Source: Rhodococcus sp. AW25M09
GTDB taxonomy: Bacteria; Actinomycetota; Actinomycetes; Mycobacteriales; Mycobacteriaceae
NCBI RefSeq assembly: GCF_000333955.1
Contig: NZ_CAPS01000072.1
Coordinates: forward strand, 82,834 to 146,833
DNA: 64,000 bases
Direction of reading: 5' to 3'
The stretch's first letter is position 1. Each line of letters starts with the position of its first letter. Below the pieces are notes generated by a model. The model saw only the letters and a program-made list of their open reading frames with translations, made no database searches and was not told where the DNA came from. Positions 52,910 to 59,869 of the stretch are shown in pieces. Made by a program: the position numbers and the translations under genes.

Positions 52910-52986
52910 TGGTGCCCTCGGTGAGACTCGAACTCACACTGGACGGGTTTTGAATCCGTTTCCTCTGCCAATTGGGATACGAGGGC
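52910..52986 (-). tRNA. tRNA with CAA anticodon (Leu), CCA end encoded, short variable arm
   Basis: On the minus strand a complete cloverleaf is visible: acceptor stem GCCCTCG/CGAGGGC with discriminator A and encoded CCA, a D arm with GG in its loop, an anticodon loop TTCAAAA, and a perfect T arm GTGAG-TTCGAGT-CTCAC. The anticodon reads CAA, for the Leu codon UUG. The variable region is only CCAGT, whereas bacterial tRNA-Leu normally has a long extra arm; the last anticodon-stem pair is A-C. It lies upstream of and divergent from pdtaR. Confidence 0.9.
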
Positions 52987-53107
52987 TGGCGTACTTCTGA
53001 GCAACGATTGACGAGTTTAGAAGATGCGCTTTCGGGGGCGCGCACCGGTACCCTTCAGTTGCTCGACGGCCCTGATGGGCAATGACTGTCAAAGGAGACC
53101 GATACAG

Positions 53108-53740
53108 ATGAACGCTCCTGGTGCGCACGGTACTGGCAAGCCCCCGCTTCGCGTGGTGGTGGCAGAGGACGAGTCCCTGATCCGACTAGATCTTGTGGAG
53201 ATGCTCCGCGAGGAAGGCTACGACGTGGTCGGGGAGGCGGCCGACGGGCAGCAGGCGGTGGAACTGACCATCGAACTAATTCCCGATCTGGTCATCATGG
53301 ACGTCAAGATGCCCCGCCGCGACGGTATCGACGCGGCGTCGGAGATCGCCGAGAAGCGCATCGCGCCAGTTGTCATTCTGACCGCGTTCAGTCAACGCGA
53401 GCTCGTGGAGAAGGCCCGGGATGCCGGTGCGATGGCGTATCTGGTCAAGCCGTTCACCAAAGCCGATCTGATGCCTGCGGTGGAGTTGGCGGCCAGTCGT
53501 TTCAGTGAGATCTCCGCCCTCGAATCCGAGATCGCGGATCTGCAGGATCGGCTCGAGACACGCAAGTTGATCGAGAAGGCGAAGGGAATCCTCATGGATT
53601 CGCAATCGCTCACAGAACCACAGGCGTTCAAGTGGATTCAGCGAGCCGCGATGGATCGCCGAACCACGATGAAGGCCGTTGCCGAGGTCGTGATCGAGAC
53701 GCTCGGTACGCCTGCGAACAAGCCTGCGGCAGAGAGCTGA
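53108..53740 (+). CDS. pdtaR: ANTAR-domain response regulator PdtaR
   Basis: The 210-residue protein has a receiver domain (acidic pocket in VVVAEDES, phospho-acceptor Asp65 in LVIMDVKMPRRDG, Thr92 and Lys114 in YLVKPFTKAD) and a C-terminal ANTAR RNA-binding domain (LETRKLIEKAKGILMDSQSL, then FKWIQRAAMDRRTTM). It corresponds to Rv1626, which is phosphorylated by the histidine kinase PdtaS and acts on transcript structures rather than DNA. The ATG at 53108 has AGGAGA upstream and is preferred over earlier in-frame codons. No kinase gene is adjacent. Confidence 0.95.
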   Translation: MNAPGAHGTGKPPLRVVVAEDESLIRLDLVEMLREEGYDVVGEAADGQQAVELTIELIPDLVIMDVKMPRRDGIDAASEIAEKRIAPVVILTAFSQRELVEKARDAGAMAYLVKPFTKADLMPAVELAASRFSEISALESEIADLQDRLETRKLIEKAKGILMDSQSLTEPQAFKWIQRAAMDRRTTMKAVAEVVIETLGTPANKPAAES

Positions 53741-53913
53741 TCGCACCGCGAAAGCTACGGCCACGTAAAACTTCGGCCCCCTAGGTCACAGTCAGGTCAC
53801 GAGCGTCGTTCTAGGCCTTGCGAATCAGCTTCGAGCATTACCGTCTGATCCACACGTGAGCCACATGTTCCTCAGGTGCGCTTCATCGACGAGCAATTTC
53901 AAGGAGAACCTAG

Positions 53914-55242
53914 ATGGCAATTCGGACCTATGTCCGCACGGCTGCGGTGCTGAGCGTCACCTCGCTCGCACTGTTCGGCTGTTCGTCGAGCGACGACTCC
54001 AGCTCGAGCGACTCCGCCAGTGCCGGCGGCACGTCGGCCGCCGAGACAGTGTCGACCGACTGCACGCCCGAGCAGGCAACCGCAGGGGCCACACCGGATA
54101 CTTCGCCGTTGGTGGTCGGAACGTTGCTTCCCGAGACCGGAACACTGGCCTTCCTCGGCCCGCCCGAGATCGCCGGCGTCCAGCTGGCCGTCAACGACGT
54201 CAACGAGGCCGGCGGCGTCCTCGCCCAGCCGGTCACACTCATCCCGGGTGACTCAGGAGACACGACCACCGATACCGCCAACACCACGGTCGACCGACTG
54301 CTTGCCGGCGGCTCGAATGTGATCGTCGGTGCGGCGTCGTCAGCGGTGTCCCTTCAGGTGATCGAGAAGATCGCGACTGCGGGCGTTGTGCAGTTCTCCC
54401 CGGCCAACACGTCCGATCAGTTCGTTTGCTACCCGGACAAGGGTCAGTACTTCCGTACCGCTCCCACCGACGTGCTGCAGGCTCAGGCCCTCTCGCAGCT
54501 CATTGCGAACGACGGTGCACAGCGGGTCGCGATTCTTGCCCTGAACGACCCGTACGGCACGGGCCTCGCAGCCAATACGGCCAAGAACCTCGAAGATGCC
54601 GGAATCCCGTCGGATCAGATCCAGACGACCATCTACGACCCCAACGCGCAGTCGTTCAACGCCGAGGTCGACGGTGTGAAGACCTTCAATCCTGATGCGG
54701 TAGCCGTGATCGGCTTCGAGGAGTCCGCGAAGATCATCACGCGGATGCACGAGGTCGGCATCGGACCGTCGGACGGCACTCTCGTCTACGGCGTGGACGG
54801 CAACATGGGCAACGCTCTGGGCGAAGCAGTGGCTCCGGGTCTGCTCGATACGATGCGCGGCACGACTCCGTTGACCGATGTCGGCACCGGATTCCAGGAC
54901 CGCCTCAAGGTGATCGACCCGGCGTTGGTGGACTTCAACTACGCCGGTGAGTCCTATGACGCGGTGGTCATCTCGGCGCTCGCCGCCGAGCAGGCCAAGT
55001 CGACGGCAGGCACGGATATCGCTGCGAACATCAACAGCGTGACCAAGGGCGGCACCAAGTGCACGAACTACGCGGAATGCCTCCCGCTGGTTCAGGCCGG
55101 TACCGATATCGACTACGACGGCATCACCGGTACGTTGAACTTCAGTGACGCAGGCGAGCCCGCCACCGGCTCGTACGGCAACCTGGTCTTCGGACCGGAC
55201 AACACTCTGACGACGGACGGATACATCGTCGTCGGTGAGTGA
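53914..55242 (+). CDS. livK: Branched-chain amino acid-type ABC transporter substrate-binding lipoprotein
   Basis: The 442-residue lipoprotein has a signal ending in LALFGC (Cys23), a Ser-rich linker, and a type I periplasmic binding fold (VVGTLLPETGTLAFLGPPEI). Its sequence fits the LivK/urea/amide family, so the ligand may be a branched-chain amino acid or another small amide. The transporter genes livFGMH lie just beyond, convergent, separated by two terminators, so it is transcribed apart from them. Confidence 0.9.
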   Translation: MAIRTYVRTAAVLSVTSLALFGCSSSDDSSSSDSASAGGTSAAETVSTDCTPEQATAGATPDTSPLVVGTLLPETGTLAFLGPPEIAGVQLAVNDVNEAGGVLAQPVTLIPGDSGDTTTDTANTTVDRLLAGGSNVIVGAASSAVSLQVIEKIATAGVVQFSPANTSDQFVCYPDKGQYFRTAPTDVLQAQALSQLIANDGAQRVAILALNDPYGTGLAANTAKNLEDAGIPSDQIQTTIYDPNAQSFNAEVDGVKTFNPDAVAVIGFEESAKIITRMHEVGIGPSDGTLVYGVDGNMGNALGEAVAPGLLDTMRGTTPLTDVGTGFQDRLKVIDPALVDFNYAGESYDAVVISALAAEQAKSTAGTDIAANINSVTKGGTKCTNYAECLPLVQAGTDIDYDGITGTLNFSDAGEPATGSYGNLVFGPDNTLTTDGYIVVGE

Positions 55243-55255
55243 TCTGTAGCCCGCA

Positions 55256-55308
55256 CACACGACACTGGGCCCGAGTCCTCGATGGGGACTCGGGCCCAGT
55301 GTCGTGTG
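55256..55308. terminator. Strong bidirectional terminator hairpin (23-bp stem)
   Basis: The arms 55256-55278 and 55286-55308 are perfectly complementary over 23 bp with a 7-nt loop. It lies just after the livK stop, between convergent transcripts. No T-run follows on the plus strand, as is common for actinobacterial terminators. Confidence 0.9.
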
Positions 55309-55330
55309 GTGCGCGCGTCGCGATCCACGA

Positions 55331-55373
55331 ACGAAAGCCCCGATTCGACGAGAAGTCGAACCGGGGCTTTCGT
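55331..55373. terminator. Second terminator hairpin (19-bp stem)
   Basis: The arms 55331-55349 and 55355-55373 pair over 19 bp with a single mismatch (G-U in RNA) and a 5-nt loop. It lies 13 bp beyond the livF stop and would end the livHMGF transcript; with the first hairpin it insulates the two converging units. Confidence 0.88.
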
Positions 55374-55386
55374 TTCCGAAGGAGAC

Positions 55387-56190
55387 CTACGTCTTCTTCT
55401 CCTTGCTTCCCGCCAGAGTTCCGAGGTACAGCTCGATCACCTTCGGATCGTTCATCAGCGCCGGACCGGTATCGGTGTACGCGTTGCGGCCCTGATCGAG
55501 CACGTAGCCGCGATCGCAGATCTGCAGGCAACGACGAGCGTTCTGTTCCACCATGATGATCGAGACGCCTGCTGCGTTGATCTTCTTGCAGCGGATGAAC
55601 ACCTCGTCCTGGAACATCGGTGACAGTCCGGCCGACGGTTCGTCGAGCAGCAGTACCGAGGGTTCCATCATCAGTGCGCGTCCCATGGCCACCATCTGGC
55701 GTTCGCCGCCGGACAGCGCGCCCGCCTTCACTTTTCGTCGGTCCGAGAGCAGCGGGAAGAGTTCGCTGACGAATTCGAAGCGCTCACCGAACTTCTTGGG
55801 ACGCAGATAGATTCCCATTTCGAGGTTTTCCTCGATGGTCAGCGACGGAAACACGTTCTGCGTCTGTGGAACATATCCGACACCCTTGGTGACCAGTACG
55901 TGCGCCTCGGCCGAGGTGATGTTGTCACCGCGGAGCTTCACACTGCCTTCGCGGACGGCGACGAGTCCGAACAAGGTTTTGAGCAGAGTCGACTTTCCGG
56001 CTCCGTTGGGTCCGATGATGCCGACGATCTCACCGTCTTTGAGAAAGAAGTTGCATTCGCTCAGGATGTTGACGCCGGGAATGTAACCCGCCACCAATCC
56101 GTCGGCGCGCAGTAGAGCGCCCTCGGCGAGGCGTGCGTGCTCCTCGGGTGTTGCGGCGAATTCCGCCGGTGTGAGTGTCTGTTCGCTCAT
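55387..56190 (-). CDS. livF: Branched-chain amino acid-type ABC transporter ATPase (LivF)
   Basis: The 267-residue ATPase has Walker A GPNGAGKSTLLKT, signature ALSGGERQMVAMGRALM and Walker B LLLDEPSAGLSP. Its start overlaps the livG stop. It pairs with LivG to drive LivH/LivM. Confidence 0.94.
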   Translation of the reverse strand: MSEQTLTPAEFAATPEEHARLAEGALLRADGLVAGYIPGVNILSECNFFLKDGEIVGIIGPNGAGKSTLLKTLFGLVAVREGSVKLRGDNITSAEAHVLVTKGVGYVPQTQNVFPSLTIEENLEMGIYLRPKKFGERFEFVSELFPLLSDRRKVKAGALSGGERQMVAMGRALMMEPSVLLLDEPSAGLSPMFQDEVFIRCKKINAAGVSIIMVEQNARRCLQICDRGYVLDQGRNAYTDTGPALMNDPKVIELYLGTLAGSKEKKT

Positions 56191-57284
56191 CAGTTGTCCT
56201 CCTTCGCCCGGTGAGATCCACCTTCGGTATCGCCGGTCGCCTCGGGGCTCACGAACTCCGGTTCCGCGAAGTCACCTCCGGACTCGAGTTCCTCTGCTTC
56301 GCCCTTGGCCAGTGCCTCGGCCAGTTCGGCCGTGGCACCGACCGGATTTCCGTCGGCGTCGAACTCCAGGGCCTGATCGTGGTGGCTGCCCAGGTATGCG
56401 TCGACCACGGCTCCGTTGTTGGACAGTTCCTCGGGGGCGGATTCGGCGATGATGCTGCCCTGCGCCATGACCACCACCCAGTCGCTGATGTCGCGGATGA
56501 CGTCCATGTCGTGCTCGACGAACACGACGGTCATGCCGTCGTCCCGTAGTGACTTGATGTGTCCCAGAAGTGACTGCGTCAGAGCCGGATTGACGCCGGC
56601 CATCGGCTCGTCGAGCATGACCACCGAGGGATCGGTCATCAACGCGCGCGCCATCTCCAGCAGCTTGCGCTGACCGCCCGACAGTGAGCCGGCCAGGTCG
56701 TCGGCCTTGGCGTCGAGCTTGAAACGAGCGAGTAGCTCGTGCGCGCGAGCTGTGACGTCTCGCTCCTGCGCCTTCCATGTCCACGGCATGAACGTGTTGA
56801 TCATGCGTTCGCCGCGCTGACCCGTCGCCCCGAGTCGAACATTGTCGAGCACAGTGAGTTTGGACAGTGCCTTGGTCAGCTGGAATGTGCGCACCACACC
56901 TTTGCGCGCGACCTGGTGCGGATGCATCTTGCCCAGTTCCTGGCCGTCCATCGACCAGGTTCCGGTATCCGGTCGATCGAATCCGGTGAGCAGGTTGAAC
57001 AGCGTTGTCTTCCCGGCACCGTTGGGACCGATCAGGCCGGTGATGCATCCGCGTTGAATTTCCAGGTGGTCCACGTCGACGGCTTTCAGTCCGCCGAAGG
57101 TACGGGAGATTCCGTCGACCACGAGAGTGGCATCGGGCTTGGGCGAGCCGGGCTCGTTCGGCACGCCGGCGAACAGCGACGAGCGTTGGTCGCTCGACAG
57201 TGCCTGCGCGGCCCGCGACTCGAGCGTGCTGGCCTTCTTGCTCGGTGCTGCCTTCACGGCAGCGCCCTTGTCCAGGTCAGGCAT
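56190..57284 (-). CDS. livG: Branched-chain amino acid-type ABC transporter ATPase (LivG), extended
   Basis: The ATPase core has Walker A GPNGAGKTTLFN, signature SLSGGQRKLLEMARAL and Walker B VMLDEPMAGVNP. At 364 residues it is about 100 longer than usual LivG: a ~50-residue N-terminal lead and a C-terminal acidic tail (ELAEALAKGEAEELESGGDF and on). These extensions look disordered and may be lineage-specific. It overlaps livM by 8 bp. Confidence 0.93.
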   Translation of the reverse strand: MPDLDKGAAVKAAPSKKASTLESRAAQALSSDQRSSLFAGVPNEPGSPKPDATLVVDGISRTFGGLKAVDVDHLEIQRGCITGLIGPNGAGKTTLFNLLTGFDRPDTGTWSMDGQELGKMHPHQVARKGVVRTFQLTKALSKLTVLDNVRLGATGQRGERMINTFMPWTWKAQERDVTARAHELLARFKLDAKADDLAGSLSGGQRKLLEMARALMTDPSVVMLDEPMAGVNPALTQSLLGHIKSLRDDGMTVVFVEHDMDVIRDISDWVVVMAQGSIIAESAPEELSNNGAVVDAYLGSHHDQALEFDADGNPVGATAELAEALAKGEAEELESGGDFAEPEFVSPEATGDTEGGSHRAKEDN

Positions 57285-58266
57285 TGAGTTGAACCTCTCG
57301 CTTGTTGCCGAGAATGCCCTGGGGTCTGAACACCATCAGGACGGCTATCAGGATTCCCAGGAGTACGAATCGGGTGGCACCGACCTGAGCTCCGGAGAGA
57401 TTCAGAACCGGATCGTCACCGGAGATCAGTTGCCGCAGAATCGCATCGGGGATGGACAGCAGAAACCAGAAGAGCATGGCACCGATGACGGGTCCGAAGA
57501 CTGTCGCGGCCCCGCCGAGAATCAACGCGCCGAAGGCGAAGAACGTCTGCGCCGTCGAATAGAAGTCGGGGTTGAGCGACTGAGTCTGCAGGGCATTGAA
57601 CACGCCACCCATGCCGCCGATCACACCACCGAGTACCAGTGCCTGCATCTTGTAGACGAAGACGTTCTTGCCCAGCGATCGCGCCGCGTCCTCGTCTTCT
57701 CGCACGGCCTTGAGGACACGACCCCACGGACTGTGGGTGAGGAGGTAGACGACCCCGCAGAGGAGCAGGACGAGTGACCAACCCACCACCATCGACCACA
57801 GGTCGTTGCCCAGGAATCTCACACCGAAGAAGCTGTAGGTCTTGCCGCTGTCGAATGGGCTCAGGTCGGTGAACGGGCCTGCGAAGCCGGTGATGCCATT
57901 GGTGGATTTCGTCACCGAGTCCGTCGCAGTGGATCGAAAGACCAGTCGGAGTATCTCCGAGGCGGCGATCGTGACGATCGCGAGATAGTCCGCACGCAGT
58001 CGAAGAGTGGGAATGCCGAGTACGACAGCGAGCAACCCGGCCGCACCGAGACCCACCAGGATTCCGAGCCACAATGGTTGCTCGTACGTGATCGTCATGA
58101 TGCCGACGCCGTAGCCGCCGAGCAGCGCGAAACCGATCTGTCCGAAGTTCAGCAATCCGGCGTAGCCGAAATGCAGGTTCAGTCCGATGGCGAGCATGGC
58201 GTAGAAGATGGCCGAGGGGCCGACCAACTGCGCGAGTGAAATCTGAAGTGCACCGATGATGTCCAT
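57277..58266 (-). CDS. livM: Branched-chain amino acid-type ABC transporter permease (LivM)
   Basis: The 329-residue permease has about ten membrane segments and the LivM patterns GYAGLLNFGQIGFALLGGYG and SPWGRVLKAVREDEDAARSL (the loop that contacts the ATPase). It follows livH by 7 bp. Confidence 0.93.
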   Translation of the reverse strand: MDIIGALQISLAQLVGPSAIFYAMLAIGLNLHFGYAGLLNFGQIGFALLGGYGVGIMTITYEQPLWLGILVGLGAAGLLAVVLGIPTLRLRADYLAIVTIAASEILRLVFRSTATDSVTKSTNGITGFAGPFTDLSPFDSGKTYSFFGVRFLGNDLWSMVVGWSLVLLLCGVVYLLTHSPWGRVLKAVREDEDAARSLGKNVFVYKMQALVLGGVIGGMGGVFNALQTQSLNPDFYSTAQTFFAFGALILGGAATVFGPVIGAMLFWFLLSIPDAILRQLISGDDPVLNLSGAQVGATRFVLLGILIAVLMVFRPQGILGNKREVQLNA

Positions 58267-58273
58267 AGCGTGG

Positions 58274-59626
58274 TCACCCGATCCTTTGTCGCGAGCCGAG
58301 GATGCCCTGAGGACGAACGACCAGGATGAGAATCAAGACGAGCAGACCTCCGATGTATTTGAGATCGGGATTGATGACCAGCGTGGACCACTGCACGAGA
58401 AGGCCCACGATGACGCAGCCGAGGAAAGCGCCGTAGGCCGTTCCGAGTCCACCGAGCGTGATGCCGGCGAACATGAGTAGTAGCAGCTTGAAGCCCATTT
58501 CCCACTGGACGCGTCCGCCGAGTTCGGACATTCCGAACAGCACACCGCCGAGTGCGGCGAGTCCGCCACCCAGGCACCAGACGAAGGTCACGACGCGCTC
58601 GACGTTGATTCCCGACGAGGCTGCGAGGTCCCGGTTGTCCGCCACGGCTCGCATCGCCTTACCGATCTTGGTGCGCTGCAACATCAGTGCCACGCCGATC
58701 AGAACGACGACGCTGATGATGATGCAGGCGAGGTTGACGTCGGTGATCGCCAGCGGGCCCCACTGATTCTGTGTCTGCGCCTGGTAGTCGTCGTAGGGCT
58801 CGGAGCGATCCGAGAAGAAGATGAGAATGAGGTAGCGCAGTGCGATCGACAGGCCGATCGTCACCACCAACTGGGCTATCAGTCCGGTTCGGCGTTTTCG
58901 TAGCGGTCTCCAGATCAGCGCGTTGTTGAGCCAGCCGATCGCGACGCCTACGACGATGGCCAACAGTGTTGCCGGAATCAGCTGAATTCCCATGCTGACG
59001 TTGAAGACCCAGGCCGACACCGCGCCGAGGGTGACGAGTTCGCCGTGCGCGAAGTTGGTCAACCCGGTGGTGCCGAAGATCAAACTGAGGCCGATTGCGG
59101 AAATGGCGATCACGAGTCCGAAGCGCAGACCGTCCACCGTCGTACGAATGAACTGCTCGTAGAACGGGTTGTCCGCGGCTGTCCGGGACTCGCCGAAGGA
59201 GAAGATGACGGTGTTGGACCGTCCCGCCTGCACATCGCGCTCCACCTCACCCTGCACGCTCACCCCGTCGGGAAGAGTTTCCTGGACGACCTGGAACGTG
59301 TATGTGCCGGGGGACAATTCGAGTGTCCAGCGGCCGGCGGCTTCGGAGGTGGTGCGGGCGACCTCGGAACCACTCGAGTCCAGGGCCTGAACGTCCACGC
59401 CGACCAAACGGTCACCGCCGTTGTTCAACGAACCGGCCACACTGACCGCGTCTGCGGGCGGGGCTTGTTCCGCGCTCGTTTCGGGTCCGGTGCTGGGAGT
59501 GGGTTCCTGCGCCAGAGCCGGAGCGCTGAACGTCAGGGCGGCGATCGCGCTGAGGATTGCAAGAAGAAGTGTTCGCCGAAAGAGGCGAACTGCGGAGCTG
59601 GCGCGCAACCTTGGTGGTTGCACCAT
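58274..59626 (-). CDS. livH: LivH-type permease with N-terminal signal and extracytoplasmic domain
   Basis: The ATG at 59626 (an in-frame GTG lies nine codons upstream) gives 450 residues. A signal sequence ends near SAPALAQ; about 110 extracytoplasmic residues follow, with the look of a carboxypeptidase-regulatory/transthyretin-like beta domain (AVSVAGSLNNGGDRLVGVDV, then AAGRWTLELSPGTYTFQVV). Then comes a normal LivH permease (GLTNFAHGELVTLGAVSA, TKIGKAMRAVADNRDLAASS, GGLGTAYGAFLGC). Standard LivH is about 300 residues, so the N-terminal domain is an addition. It is the first gene of livHMGF, divergent from polA. Confidence 0.9.
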   Translation of the reverse strand: MVQPPRLRASSAVRLFRRTLLLAILSAIAALTFSAPALAQEPTPSTGPETSAEQAPPADAVSVAGSLNNGGDRLVGVDVQALDSSGSEVARTTSEAAGRWTLELSPGTYTFQVVQETLPDGVSVQGEVERDVQAGRSNTVIFSFGESRTAADNPFYEQFIRTTVDGLRFGLVIAISAIGLSLIFGTTGLTNFAHGELVTLGAVSAWVFNVSMGIQLIPATLLAIVVGVAIGWLNNALIWRPLRKRRTGLIAQLVVTIGLSIALRYLILIFFSDRSEPYDDYQAQTQNQWGPLAITDVNLACIIISVVVLIGVALMLQRTKIGKAMRAVADNRDLAASSGINVERVVTFVWCLGGGLAALGGVLFGMSELGGRVQWEMGFKLLLLMFAGITLGGLGTAYGAFLGCVIVGLLVQWSTLVINPDLKYIGGLLVLILILVVRPQGILGSRQRIG

Positions 59627-59869
59627 TCTGGTCCATCGAACAATTGGAGCCACGCACGTCCTCCGGACGGTTGTCGTTGTGCCGCGGAAAATTCGGCTGC
59701 CTGCAATTGTCGGACTCTAGTCCTAGAAACGACGCGAAATCGGCGTCTGGGATTTCCGGAAAGTATCGGTTGTGTTTCGCGGTCCACGACGCGTGCCGCG
59801 AGCGCGATCGCGACGAGGAGCGAGCATCCGGCTACGAGTTGTCGGAGCCGCTACCTAGACTGGTGAACC

